From assembly GCA_033032865.1 (NCBI GenBank), contig JAWHQI010000170.1, positions 3,717,001 through 3,781,000 on the forward strand: a stretch of 64,000 nt of DNA, read 5' to 3'. The position numbers and the translations under genes were made by a program. Positions within the stretch are counted from its first letter, which is position 1. Each line of letters starts with the position of its first letter. This DNA comes from Dactylorhiza incarnata (Eukaryota; Streptophyta; Magnoliopsida; Asparagales; Orchidaceae). The notes under the pieces are model-generated. The model worked only from the letters and a program-made list of their open reading frames with translations, made no database searches and was not told the DNA's origin. Of this stretch, positions 23,227 through 35,355 are shown one piece after another.

Positions 23227-24365
23227 TGTTGGATCGGTAGGTGCCCTTAGAGGGGGGGGGGGGGTGAATAAGGGTTTTAAAGATTTATAATTATTTTGAG
23301 TATTTTAGAAAAAGCTTTGAATATGATAATAAAGAAGATCAAGACTAATCAAATAAAGTAAAAATAGAGACATGATTTTATTAACTTGAGAAACATGATT
23401 ACAAAATTTGATCTCTTATGAAAGCTAGAAATCAAAGCTAAATAGAAAAGAAACCTTTTGGTTTTCTATCCTGACTCGCTTCCCCACGAACCGGTGGCCC
23501 TAGCCTTATCCTCCCCGGATTCAGCCTCAAGCCGCTCTAGCCAATCCCTCCCCGGATGTGGCCTCGAGCCCCCCCTAGACCTAGCCTAGATCTAGTCGCC
23601 AACACGAGACGATTTTCCACCTAAGTCCTACCCAGACCTAGTTGCCAACACGAGGCGATTTCACTAATCGTTTACAAAGAGGAATATGAAATAACAATAA
23701 AGAAATAAGAACTCCCTCAAGATGGACTTCTGAAGTTGGAGACGAAGATCCGCCGTTGAATAAGCATTGTAGAAGCGGACTTCGATCTGATCCGGCGTGA
23801 CGAGATTCTCCTTCAGAAGTTTTGCAGAGCTTCGCTAGCACATCAACTTTCGGCCAAGATAGCCTCTAGAATTCTGGCACTCAATATATCTCTCTGATGT
23901 ATGTAAAACGAGAGGACTTGGGTCCTTTTTATAGACTAGCGCTAGCGCCTGCGCTAGCCACTACCGCCGGCGCTATCTCATATTAGGAGACTTTTTGCGC
24001 GGCAGAATCTTCAATCCGAGGCAACAATTCCACCATGCCTTCTGTGCATCGAGCTAGCGCCGGCGCTATCCACTATCGCCTGCGCTATCTCATATTAGGA
24101 GACTTTTTTGCGCGGCAGAATCTTCAATCCGAGGCAACAATTCCAGCATGCCTTCTGTGCATCGAGCTAGCGCCGGCGCTATCCACTATCGCCTGCGCTA
24201 GTGATCAGTTTGGAGTTGATGGCTCAATTTTGGGGGCAACCACCATATGTAAACCTTGAGTCATTTTGACCTGTTATCCTGCACACTTAGATCACACAAG
24301 ATTAAATACACACATAGGATTTGTTATTCTCAAACCTAGGAGATGCGGAAGACCGTGTTCCAACA
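23227..24365 (-). repeat. Cop-NA 5' LTR
   Basis: Closely similar to the left LTR, but with a run of 13 instead of 17 G and an extra 46-bp duplicate near 23601-23650 (GTCGCCAACACGAG... repeated after CTACCCAGACCTA). Confidence 0.93.
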
Positions 24366-24370
24366 AAAAC

Positions 24371-25159
24371 TATGATTTTTTTTATCTTAGTGATCTGAGA
24401 ATGCAACTATTTTTATTTTATGTGAGATTAAGTGGATATCCCCTTGTGGTGGGACCCTTTCATGAACCCTCGCCGCGTGAGGATGCTTTGTGCAGCGAGC
24501 TGCCCTTTTTTTTATGAGATTAAGTGGATAACTAATGTCAATAAGAACATGAATATCTTTCTCAAGTCATCCTCTTCTATTGGGTTAGTAACTACTTAGA
24601 CAATTTGTTGTTGGCCATCACTTTCTCCTCTCTTAAAGGCTGGTTATAAAGGTCTTCACTCACTCCTCAAGGGACATTTTCGAGAGATTGGAGAGCTCAC
24701 ACGAATAAGATTGCAAAGCAAACACAATATTCTTTCATTAATTCAAAATATGATTAGAACATGGCTCTTCCTTGCATAAGCTCAATGGAGAAATCAGGGT
24801 GATAATAGATAAACTAATATGACAACATGTAACTCTTGAGAAATTGATATTGTTGGTAATGAGTAGATTTGATAATTAATTATCCGGATCTCCGTCACAT
24901 CACACCATACACATTACCATTAAAACACTTACATGAGTCTCTTAACACTAACCCAATCTGACCTAAAACAACACGATAACTCATTATCGACCGTTAAAAT
25001 TTACTTACCTGTGGGTCATCCGATTTGCTACTACTTTCCGATTAACTGACAGCACATACGTTGTACTCCTCGCCATTCCTCTCACACTACCCCTTGCTTT
25101 CCAACACATGCGCTAATCAAGAAGCCTTCCTCGTGGCACCCTCATGATGGTATAGTATG
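24371..25159. other. Intergenic stretch with a SINE-like insertion, no gene
   Basis: Apart from the short insertion at 24439-24514 I see no element or gene. It is old target DNA between Cop-NA and Tat-2. Confidence 0.6.
24423..24530 (+). mobile_element. Truncated SINE-like insertion flanked by a 16-bp direct repeat
   Basis: TGAGATTAAGTGGATA occurs at 24423-24438 and again at 24515-24530. The 76 bases between them end in a run of eight T after CTGCCC. A long perfect target duplication and a homopolymer tail are the marks of target-primed reverse transcription. The body is too short to show a Pol III promoter, so it would be a 5'-truncated SINE. Confidence 0.6.
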
Positions 25160-25825
25160 TGTACAACCCTCATTCTCCGAGGGTGGACCCACCCAAGGCC
25201 ACGTAGACAGAAGTCAAAGGTCAAAGGGTCAACACAGAGACCAGCAGTCCAAGACAGAAGCAGAAAAGACTCTGGCGAGTATGCAGGTAATACTCGCCAG
25301 ATAGGCGAGTATTGACCAGAGGAGTTCGTCGAGCGCAGGAAAGCAGCAGAAGACCTAGGCGAGTATTGGCCCGACGTGTGCGAGCAGCACCCAATACTCG
25401 CCAGATGGGCGACTATGACATAAGTACTCGCCGAGTATCCCATAGTCGCCGGGTTGGGGGCTGGGCTATAAAAAGCCCCCTACCCTTTGGTTTTCCTATA
25501 AATAGGACCCAGGGGTACTTGGATTGGCACCTGGACTTGAGCTTTTGGATCCCGATTTCCGAACTCTCGAGCCCGTCACCCTTGCTTCTAGCCAAGTCGG
25601 TGCCTTCCCTGTACTAAGCTCGGCCACTTTGGTTTTGGAGGGGAAGACTCTCTTGAGCTTCTGGGTACGTGGTGGGACCTCCCTGCCGCAGCATCCGGGG
25701 TCCTGTTTGTTGCTCTTCTAGCTTCTTCATCGTTGCCAGCCAAGCCATCTCGTTGGGCTGCTGGGCGAGTAGCCTCCGGCTGCATCGGTCTGAATTTTGA
25801 GGTCAGGATTTTCCTGGCGCCAACA
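25160..25825 (+). repeat. Tat-2 5' LTR
   Basis: It runs from TGTACAACCC to GCCAACA. TATAAAAA at 25467-25474 and TATAAATA at 25497-25504 are candidate promoter boxes. The GGCGAGTAT word or its complement appears at least six times between 25270 and 25440. Confidence 0.93.
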
Positions 25826-25828
25826 CTT

Positions 25829-25845
25829 TGGTGCGGTGAGCGTGG
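25829..25845 (+). other. Tat-2 primer-binding site
   Basis: TGGTGCGGTGAGCGTGG, three bases after the LTR and identical to the Tat-1 and Tat-3 sites. The tRNA was not identified. Confidence 0.75.
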
Positions 25846-25883
25846 ACCGTAGTCAGAGAAGGAAAGTTCAGTAAGAAGGCGAG

Positions 25884-27566
25884 AAGGTCATAGTTGGCGA
25901 CCATGAGGAGGTAGTCGGCAACTCGTCCGCGAGCGGCGAGTTCGTGACGTTGGCAGTTTTGAGGCCTTCGCGCAGCGCATGGAAGGGACCATGCGAGCAG
26001 CGCTTCAGCCGCGCGCCGAGGTCACGGTGTCCTCGACGCATCGCCCGGTTCTGACCGAGGGAGGGAGTCCCCCTCGGCGAGCAGGAAAGGAGCATGTAGA
26101 GGAGGAGACCGAGCGACCAAGGAGGTCGCAGTTCTACCAGCAGACCTTGCAAGGGATCCGTTTCCGCGAGACGGAGGAGCAGGCGAGGTATCAGGATACT
26201 CGCCCCTATGGCGAGTATGGTGGTGATACTCGCCAAGTGGAGGATCGTCGCCGGGCAGGAGGGAGGAGCCCCTTCTGCGAGGAAATCCTTGTCGCGCCTG
26301 TGCCAGAAGGGTTCAGGGACCCCGTGCTGAATTATTATTCAGGGAGGGATGACCCTGTCCGGCACATCCAGTGGTTCGAGGATATAGTCTCTATTTGAAC
26401 CATTTCGGATGCCTTTAAGTGCAGACTGTTTGCCATCACCTTCCGGGCAAAGGACTGGGACTGGTTCCACCAGTTGCCCATCGGCTCGATTTACTGCTTT
26501 GAAGACCTGTGCCGTGGAGTGACGACCCGGTTCGCCACGGCCCGGAAGCTGAAGAAGGATGCAACGAACCTATTCTATCTGGTACAGAGGCCGGATGAGG
26601 CGTTGGGAGCCTACATCGAGCGCTTTCAATAGGAGGTGTTGCAGATCCAGGAGGTGGATAGCAACATCCTGTTGCTGGCCTTGACGTTCGGTATAAGGCA
26701 AGGCCTCTTCAAGTTGGAGCTCAGTAGGAATCCTCTTTATTCCTATGACAACCTCATTCAGAGGGCCAACAAGTTTGTCTAAGGAGAGGCATCCAATCCT
26801 GACTTCTTGGCCAGGCTTGCTAGGGTGACCGGAGGTGAGGGAGAAGGGAGGGATAGGATCCCTGAGAGGAGGAAGAGAGAAGAGCCCCGGAGGGCGGAAA
26901 GGAAGAGGCCGGAGCGGCGCGAAGAAAGGAGAAGAGAAGAGAAGAAAAGGGAGGAGACCCGGAGGGAGGAAGCCAGGAGGAGCGATGAGAGGAGGCCCAT
27001 CGTGACCCCGGAGCGTCAGGAGGAGGAAATGCGCTATCAGGTCCCTGTCAACCGGCCACCTTGGAGGCCGGCTGGACGGCATCAGCGTCAGGATCAAAGG
27101 GGGAGATCCCCGGAGAGAAGACCCTTTCGCCAGCCGGAGAGGCGTCAGGAGAGGAGGAGAGACGAAGCGATGGCGGTAGCCGGGTGTGGCCGCCGTCAAG
27201 GAAGGAAGAAGCAGCGGCAGAGAAGGCAGCAGAAGGAAGAGGTTCCCCTCTACTGTGACTTCCACCAGGCAGAAGGGCATGCGATGATGGCTTGCCCAGA
27301 CTTTTGGGAAGGCAGGAGGAGGCTAGCAGCAGGAGAAGGTGGAGGGGAGCAGCGAAGAATCGAATCCCCTGTCGAGCCACCGGCAGTACAAGCCGTCGCT
27401 CGAAGGAGGAATGAAGACCGGGTCGACCAGGGAGGTCGAGGAGACCTGGTTCAGGGAGGCAGAGTCGGAGTGATTCACGGGGAGCAGGGCTGGAAGCTTC
27501 CCGCAAGGGGATCCTCCATCAGATCTATCGCAGGAGCGTCGCCTCGACCTCGCAAGCACCGCCCCC
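25884..27566 (+). pseudogene. gag: Tat-2 gag, broken
   Basis: The copy of the Tat-1 gag: gag domain with APVPEGFRDP and HIQWFEDI, a Lys/Arg/Glu-rich stretch at about 26840-27180 and the CX2HX4HX4C site at about 27255-27300. The start codon equivalent to Tat-1's ATG reads AAG at 25884-25886, and the leader has lost a base before 25979. Stops: TGA 26396-26398 (an Arg codon in Tat-1), TAG 26630-26632 and TAA 26780-26782. One G is missing from a run at 27479-27482, which throws the frame off just before the protease. Codons and domain order are otherwise well kept, so decay is recent or the copy moved with help from others. Confidence 0.9.
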
Positions 27567-27567
27567 G

Positions 27568-30500
27568 ATGGAGGAGATCACCTTCTCAGAGGAAGACATG
27601 TTAGGGAATGAGAATCCCTTCCATGATGCCCTCGTGATCCAAGCCGCAGTAGAGGACTTCACCATTGATCGGATTCTGATCGATAACGGTAGCTCCGCAA
27701 ACGTCATTTTCAAGGGGACGTTTGACGGACTGGGAGTCGGAGAAGCAAGGGTTCGGGCAGCCGATGGTCCCCTCTTCCGCTTCTCCGGAGAGAAGAAAGA
27801 GGTGGAAGGAGGAGCAGATCTCCTTGTAACGCTCGATGGCACCTCCATCAGCTGTCGATTTGTCATCGTCGATGCCCTGAGCTGTTACAGGGCTATTTTC
27901 GGGAGGCCACTTCTCAATGCCTTCAAGGCCGTCCCATCCTCCTACCATCAGTGCTTGAAGTACTGTTAGGGAGATGTCCAGGTGAGGATCAAGAGCGATC
28001 CAAGAGCCGCTCGGGAGTGCTATCTCAGCGCCGTCAGTACCATCAGCTGGATGGCTGACGCGGAAGAGTTCGGAAGGGTGTTGGAGAGCCCGGCCAGGCT
28101 GGAGGTGGCCGAAGAAGTTGAAGAAATCGAGGTACTCTCCACAGCAGGAGTACCTGGGTTGCTGAAGATCGGCGGGTCGCTGAAGACTGAGGAAAAGATC
28201 GAGATGGCGACGTGTCTGCAAAAGAACGTCGACATCTTTGCTTGGAGTGCCGCCGAGATGCCAGGAATCGATCCTGAGGTTGCATGCCATCGCCTCAACT
28301 TGGATCCCGCGGTCCAGCCCGTCCGCCAGAAGAAGAGGAGGAGCGCCACCATCTTGGCCAAGCCGATCCGGGAGGAGGTGAAGAAGCTGCTCGATGCAGG
28401 CTTTGTATCGGAGATCCAATACCCAGGCTGGGTCTCCAATGTTGTAATGGTAAAGAAAGCGGAGGGTAGCTGGAGGATGTGTGTTGATTTCTCTTTGATG
28501 AATAAAAGCTGCCCTAAGGATTGTTATCCCCTGCCTCGAATCGACGCGCTGGTTGATTCAGCCGTCGGTTTTTCTGTGATGAGTTTCCTTGATGCGTTTT
28601 CAGGATACCACCAGATCCGGATGCATCCCCCCGATTGCCGCGATGTCTCCTTCATCACCGATGATGGCTGCTACAGCTACAAGATGATGCCCTTCTGGTT
28701 GAAGAATGCATGAGCTACCTACCAGCGGATGATGGACCACATCTTCAAGGAGCAGAAGGGGAGGAACCTGGAAGTGTACGTGGACGATCTCTTGATCAAA
28801 AGCAAGAGCGTCCAGGAACACGTAGCTGATCTGGTGGAGACCTTCGCGGCGCTGAGGAAATTCAAGATGAGACTCAATCCGGCGAAGTGCGTCTTTGGAG
28901 CTGGAAGAGGAAAGTTCCTGGGGCATCTCCTTACCCCGGAGGGAGTAGAGCCTAACCCCGACAAGGTTAGGGCGATCCTGGAGATGCCGTCCCCAAAGAC
29001 AATGAAGGAAGTTCAAAGGTTGACAGGAAGGCTGGCGGGTCTTAGCCGCTTCCTATCGAAGGCCGGGGAGAAGTGCTCTCCATTTTTCAAGACACTCCGC
29101 AAAATTGAAAGTTTCGAGTGGTCCGAAGGATGTGAGAAGGCGTTCGAAAGACTGAAGGAGCAGTTGACTCAGACACCTCTCCTTCAGAGCCCGAAGGAAG
29201 GCGAAGTCCTGCTCATCTACCTGGGAGTAGGAGCAGAGGCAGTAAGTTCCGTGTTGGTCCGAGAAGAAGGAAGGAAGCAGCTGCACATCTACTTTGTCAG
29301 TCGGGTGTTGAAGAAGGCGTAGTTGAAATATCCAATCCTGCAGAAGCTTGTTTTCGCCCTAGTGGTGTCGGCGCGGAACCTCCGGCCTTACTTTCAAGCT
29401 CACTCCATCCGGGTTGCGACTGATCATCCTCTCCGAAATGTCCTAGAGGGAGTGGAGCATTCAGGGAGGTTAGCGAAATGGTCGGTAGAACTCACCGAGT
29501 TCGATATTTCCTTCTCACCCCGGGTGGCGATCAAGGCCCAGGCGATAGCAGACTTCTTGGCTGACTTCTCGGTGGAAGCGGAACCCGGGGAAGAAGCTAT
29601 CAATCCAATTCCATGGAAGATGTTCGTGGACGGAGCTTCAGGCAGAAGTTCTGTGGGAGTGGGCATCGTGCTCGTCAACCTACAGGGAACAAGGATCGAG
29701 CAAGCCGTCAAGATCCTCTTCCCCGTCACAAACAACCAAGCAGAATATGAGGCCATAGTGGCAGGCTTGCGCCTTGCCAAGGAGTTGGGGATCCGTGATG
29801 TCCGGGCTTTCACGGATTCGATGGTGGTCGCGTCGCAGATTCGAGGAGAGTTCGAGGTGCGCGACACCATCCTGCAGAAGTACTTAGTAAAGGTGAAAGG
29901 GTTGATTGGAGGCTTCCGGTCCTTCTTCGTCGAGCATGTGCCAAGAGAGGAGAACTCGGCAGCGGATCGCTTAGCCAAGTATGGGCTGAGGGCTGGAGGA
30001 ACTATTACCGAGTTATTCCGCCCATCCATTGAAGAGGGAGAGATGATGGAGATCGAGCAGCGCCCTTCATGGATGGATCCCTTTGTGGCCTTCCTGGCCA
30101 GCGGCCAGCTTCCAGCGGGCGAAGGGGATCAAAGAAGATTTCGGTACAAAGCGGCGTACTATTTATTGCAAAGTGGAGAGCTGTACCGCAAAACCATCTC
30201 AGGCCCCCTGACCAGATGTGTCTCTGAAGACGAAGTACCCCGAGTGTTGGAAGAGATCCACTCGGGAGAGTGTGGAAGCCATTCTGGGACTTGCACTTTA
30301 GAGCAAAGGATCCTGAGGCAAGGTTACTTCTGGCCTATTATCCGAAAGGATGCTGAGACCTTCTCGAAGAAGTGTCAGAAGTGCCAGCTCTTCGCCCCCC
30401 TTCAGTTGCAGCCAGCCCAGCAGCTCCGATCAATCACCGCCTCATGGCCGTTCGCCATCTGGGGGATGGACTTGATCGGCCCTTTCCCTCAAGAAAGTGG

Positions 30501-31322
30501 CCAGAGGAAGTTCGTTCTCGTCATGATCGACTACTTCTCCAAGTGTATCGAGGCCAAAGCTTTGGCCAAGACCACCTCTCAAGTCGTGAAGAACTTCATC
30601 TGGGGGAGATCATCTGCAGATTTGGAATCCCTCTCGCCATCGTCACCGACAACGGTCCCCAGTTTACCAGCTTAGAATTGGATGATTTTTGCAGGCAGCT
30701 GGGAACTGATCTTCGATTCGCCTCCGTACATCATCTCAGGAGCAATGGTCAAATGGAGTCCGCCAACAAGCTGATCATCAATCTGCTAAAGAAGAAAGTG
30801 GAGAACCTGAGAGGTAGTTGGGCGGACCAGCTCCCCTCGGTCTTATGGGCTTTGAGGACCAATCCTAGCTCAGCCATCGGGGAGACACCGTTCAAGATCT
30901 CTCACGGGTCGGAAGCTCTCATTCCAGTAGAGTTTGAAGTCAGAAGGCCAAGGGTGGTAGCCACCGAAGACCGAAACGAAGCATGGCGATTAGAGAATGA
31001 AGAAGCGCAGAAGCTATCCCTCGACTACATAGAAGAGTTGTGGGACCTGGCCTCAGCTAGGCAAGAAGAGATCAAGCGCCGAATGGCAAGACATTTCGAC
31101 AAAAATGTCCGCCTCAAGCACTTCCAAGCAGGTGACCTGGTCCTAAAAAAGGTGGACACGACAGGAAGATCAGCAGCCGTCGGGAAGCTTAACCCAAACT
31201 GGGAAGGACCCTTCATCATCCAGGAAGCACTCCTGATAGGAGGGTACCACTTGCAGAACCAGGAAGGCGAGCTGCTTGGGAACACCTGGAGCGGCGATGA
31301 CCTGAAAAGGTTTTATCTCTAA
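27568..31322 (+). pseudogene. pol: Tat-2 pol (protease, RT, two RNase H, integrase), broken
   Basis: Order: protease (IDNGSSANVIF), reverse transcriptase with YVDD at about 28780, first RNase H with lost catalytic Asp, second RNase H (FVDGASG, NNQAEYEA, FTDSM), integrase zinc site and core (GMDLIG, VTDNGPQF, NGQMESANK), ending FYL. Stops at 27967-27969, 28711-28713 and 29320-29322 and a missing G in the run 30602-30606 break it; each is a sense codon or an extra G in Tat-1. The GAG (Glu) of the integrase triad is still present after the frameshift. It cannot make a working polyprotein. Confidence 0.92.
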
Positions 31323-32923
31323 GAGGGAATGTACATGCCCCCCTTATAAATTCATTTATGTATAAATAAAAATTTACATCTCCGTGAAACATGGGACGAG
31401 GCAGTCCTTCCTATCCCAGAGAAGTCTTTAAAGAAAGGAGGCCAGTGAAGTCGATCTCCACGCTAGGTTGGGAAATGAGCCTCCGAATTAACCCTCGTAA
31501 AAACTCAGAACGGATGATGGGACAGTGCCTCGGGTGTGCGTTCCCTTAAGTCCAAGCCTCTGCAATGGCGGCCGAGATCAGCTCCCCCCTCGCATGTTGG
31601 CCGCGGTTCCCACCGACCGCACTTCTTGTCCGACTGGAGAGATTACCAGGAAAAAGTCTGGACGCCGACCTCCCGATTCGGCGAAGAGATGATCAATTTA
31701 ACTAGCTCAGGGGACCCTTGAATAAAGGCGTCGTGTACCCTCGAGAGCTGAAAGCTCGCAGCAAAGCAATCTGTTTCCTAAATTGTTGTGTCCGATCATG
31801 CGAGTTGGTGTGCTTAAGTGTGCTTAACTCCCTGCTAAATTATTGAGCAACAGGAAGCAGGTTTGATCCACATCCAGCATCCAAGTAGGATGGAGGCCTC
31901 GGGATGGTGTGTCCCCTTGAACCTCCCTGACTGTCACTCCCTGCTTGACATCGTCCTGCATCAACATTCGACGCCGCAAGTTGGAAAACGAGCCTCCGAC
32001 TTAACCCTCGTAAAAACTTAGAGCGGATGATGGGATAGTGCCTCGGGTGTGCGTTCCCTTAAGTCCAAACCTCTGCAATGACGGCCGAGATCAGCTCCCC
32101 CCTTGCACGTTGGCCGCGGTTCCCACCGACCGCACTTCTCGTCCGACTAGAGAGATTACCAGGGGAAAGTCTGGAAGCCGACATTCCAACTTGGGAAAGG
32201 GCAAGACCGATTCGACCGACCAAAGAATGGAGACATTCTGGCATCCAAGTAGGATGGAGACCTCGGGACGGTGTGTCCCCTTGGACCTCCCCGACCGCCA
32301 TTCCCTACTTGACGTCATTCTTCGTCGACATCCGGCGTCCAAGTAGGATGAAGGCCTCAGGATGATATGTCCCTCCGGACCTCCCCGACTACCATTCCCT
32401 ATCTCTTTTCCCTTAAAAACCCCATTATTATTGAGTGCTCCTAATGAACTCTTCACCAGGTGCAAGGCAAGGCCTTGAGAGCATGTGTCCCTCGGGACCC
32501 TCCAAGTCCCCTTCGCAGCTCGACTCTATCAAAAGGTACCTTTGAAAAAAGGCGAGTATGCAGGTGCGAGTACTTAGGCGAGTATACACGTGCGAGCATG
32601 CAGGTGCGAGTATGCATGTGCGAGTACATGGGTGAGTATATATGTGCGAGCATGCAAGTACGAGTATGCAGGAGAGAGTATCCACATGCGAGCACTAACG
32701 AAAAGCGAGCACTCAACCGCGCCTCGATCCTAAGAGCCTAGCGAGCACTCAATCTCGCCTCGAGCCTAGGAGCCTAAGCGACATTCAAGAAAGGAAGCAA
32801 GTACAGAAGAAACAGGCGAGCAAAAAATATTGTCCTTTCATTTATATGTATGGTATAAATTACAAAAAATCTTCAAAGGGTTTACAAAAGGTCGTCGGGC
32901 GAGCAAAAAGGGTGCCCAGGCGA
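31323..32923. repeat. Tat-2 3' non-coding region with repeats
   Basis: No gene. It contains a long direct repeat (about 31460-31680 and 31980-32200, sharing GAGATCAGCTCCCCCC and GCCGCGGTTCCCACCGACCG), 94-95 bp units at 32244 and 32338, and a patch at 32550-32760 where GCGAGTAT/GCGAGCAT words recur every 10-15 bases. This is the same position as the array in Tat-1. Confidence 0.8.
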
Positions 32924-34844
32924 TTAGGCGTCATCCTCATCATCAATGTCTACATCTGCATCATCGTCACCATCATCATCCTTGTCCTCAGAATCATCGT
33001 CCTCGGAGTCACTGGACAGCTGGGGAGATACTCGCAAGGGGGAGGTGGACTCCTCAGCGAGCAGTGCCGGGATGAGGTCCACCACTGTCAACTCCATCGC
33101 CGCCGGCTTCAAAAGATTGTCTGCCTTCAGTTGGCACAGGATGACAGTCCCAGTGGCTCGTGCGATCTCCCGACGAATGCGAGGCATATCGTCGCCATGC
33201 ATCATAATCTGCTTACCGACCCTGGAGGGGCCCGCCGTCGTTGGCTGTTGCTCGGCAGGCCGAGTTTCCAACTCAGCAATACGAACTTGGGCGGCCTCCA
33301 AAGCCAGCCGGGTGTCGTCCAGCTCCTTCTCCAGCTGGGATACCTTCTTCGCCATCTCCACCTCGGCGGTCTGCAAAAGCGAGAAGACGCGGAAAGTAAG
33401 CAAAATATTCGGCAAAATGGCGAGTATCCCAGAAGCGAGTAAAGGAGCAAAGCGAGTACCTCATGCTCCTTCTCTTTGATCCCCATGGCGATCATTTTCT
33501 TGCACTGGGTTCGGATCACCCCTCTCATATTCAAGCAATCGTCTTGCTGTCGAATGAGCCAGCTCAGCAGATCGCAGCAGAGATCGCGAGGTCTGGTGAG
33601 CCAGATACTCGGAAGACTCCTCCCGCAGTCTCTTAGCATCCTCGCGACCATAGATGGCGTGGAGCACGTCGAAGCCCTCGCCCTTGTCCTCCCAGTCCTC
33701 CGACCATGGCGGGAGGTTGGAGCTTAGAGACACCACGTGGGCGCTCTCCGACCAGGTCACCAAGGGGCGACCATAGGCGTCCTCGCCATGCCCGCCGAGG
33801 TTGAAATTTGGGTGGGCGTAAGGCTCGCCAGCCTCAGAAGCATCCGCCTTCTTGCCGAGGTCCCTATGGGCGACCTCCTTCTTCTTCCGCGAGGGGTCGG
33901 AGAGCTCGCCCCTCTCCTTCCGCTTCTTGGAAGGCCCGGAACCGTCGCCGACGATCAAGGGCTCATCGCCTCCTGGCGACAAATCAATGGGCGAGGAAAC
34001 CCCATCCCCACGAGCGGAGGTCCCCGCACCTCCTTGTATGGAAGCCGCCGCCTTCACCGCCATAGGGAGAAGCTTGCGTGGCAGAGTGTGGACTGCTGCA
34101 GCAAAAAGAAAGACATCTCCAGTTAGTCGCCAGATTGAAGATGAAGAACGAGTATAACAAATACTCGCGCGGTAGGTTACCTTCGCCCGGGAACACCTCA
34201 GTGAGTTCGTCTACTCGCTTCCTCCAGAACACCACGTCAAGGCGGCGATTCTTGAAGGACTCGAGCAGTTTCTCGCCGCTCTCACTTAGGAGAGAAGCCC
34301 CGAAGACGCTCTCCGGCGGCTGGAAGGACTTGTCGAGAATGGATTGGAAGTCGCCACTGATGACAACTAATCGCTCTCCTCAGCGATGATTCTTCTTCGT
34401 CGTGCCGACCAGCGTGCAAACATGGCTGCACAGGAAGACGACGCCCTCGCCAGTTGCCATGAAGTGGAATACCTGTCTGAAGATGGAGAGGTCGAAGGCG
34501 ATCCCCTGGTCGCGCAGATAGCAGAGGAACCCCACGATCATCGCCACTCCGTTGGGGTTGATCTGGACAGGGACTATCCCAAAGTAGCGGAGTATCTGGC
34601 AGAACTCCGTCCACAATGGTAGTCGCAAGCCCACCTCAAAGTGGCGAGTAGGGAACACCCTCTCGGTGGTTAAGATGGTGTTTAGTCGCTCGCCATGGCG
34701 AGGAAGTCGAGCGACAAACCCCGGCGGGATGTACTTCGCCGAGAATGTCTCCAGATCCTTCTCGGTTGTGATCGATTTCTTGAAAGTGATCGCCGCGAAG
34801 TTCTTAGCGTGATTCGCACGCCGAATGGTCGCCTCGTCAGTCAT
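32924..34844 (-). pseudogene. Tat-2 antisense gene B, three exons, broken
   Basis: Runs opposite to gag-pol. Exons 34181-34844, 33460-34095 and 32924-33370 have GT-AG ends. Exon 1 holds a domain resembling PF04195 ('putative gypsy-type transposon'): HFEVGLRLPLW, FGIVPVQINPN, FLCYLRDQGIAF. Exon 2 is basic, then has HAIYGREDAKRL. Exon 3 is a coiled coil with an Asp/Glu tail. A TATAAATA box at 34965-34972 lies about 125 bases before the ATG at 34842-34844. Breaks: TGA near 34380 where Tat-3 has Trp, and a one-base shift late in exon 2, near the C-run at 33519-33522. Its role is unknown; Tat-3 carries an open version. Confidence 0.75.
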
Positions 34845-34964
34845 CTTCGAGGAAAGAAGGAAAGAAGGGCGAGTATCGGAGAATGCGAGAAGAAGAGAAG
34901 AGGATGGAGGATACTCACGTGTGAGCTAGAAGATCGCCAAAAGCGTAATTAATACTCACCTCCC

Positions 34965-34972
34965 TATTTATA
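34965..34972 (-). promoter_or_regulatory. TATA box of Tat-2 antisense gene B
   Basis: TATAAATA on the minus strand, about 125 bases before the ATG. Tat-3 has the same box at a similar distance (45964-45970 before 46085). Confidence 0.65.
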
Positions 34973-34984
34973 GTAGTCAGGTAG

Positions 34985-35355
34985 CTTGGCTTATCAAGCA
35001 CGACGGCGCGATTAAGAATAAGGGGGTGGCGAGTATTAAGTCAAGGTCGCCAATCCAACAGCGCGCGTCAGAAAGGTGCCGACTTCCAAAGCGCGAAGAC
35101 CTACAAGAAGAAGCACGAAAGAAGTTCGCAGGTGCGTGCGACATTCAGACATTACTCGCCAAAACAAAGGAGATAAAAGAAATTTTAGCAGAAACTCGTC
35201 ACAGAAAAAGAAGGCAAAAGACAAGTAATAAGGGGCGAGGTTAATACTCGCCAAATAATATTATATCAGGTAATGTAAAGTGTTCAGAATTACAGGGATG
35301 CTCGCCCAAAGGCGATCAAGCAACTACAAAGAAAAAAGAGAAAAGAAGACAGCAG
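34985..35355. other. Spacer between the Tat-2 antisense genes
   Basis: No gene is seen. It should hold the 3' end of gene A and the promoter of gene B. Several GCGAGTATT words are present. Confidence 0.55.

Larger units (their letters stand above)
16101..24365 (-). mobile_element. Cop-NA: large copia-type LTR retrotransposon without pol
   Basis: LTRs of 1097 bp (16101-17197) and 1139 bp (23227-24365) start TGTTGGATC and end CCAACA. A perfect 5-bp target duplication AAAAC lies at 16096-16100 and 24366-24370. The primer site on the minus strand matches initiator tRNA-Met, so the right LTR is the 5' LTR. The purine tract AAAAGGGGGAGT borders the left LTR. The internal 6.0 kb has a gag remnant and an antisense gene but no protease, integrase or reverse transcriptase. 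Its LTRs and 3' region resemble those of the SIRE-like element at 40133-62516, which may supply proteins for related copies. Confidence 0.92.

Noticed and set aside
26570..27506. Leu/Pro-rich minus-strand frames
   Set aside because: Same cause as above, opposite to Tat-2 gag.
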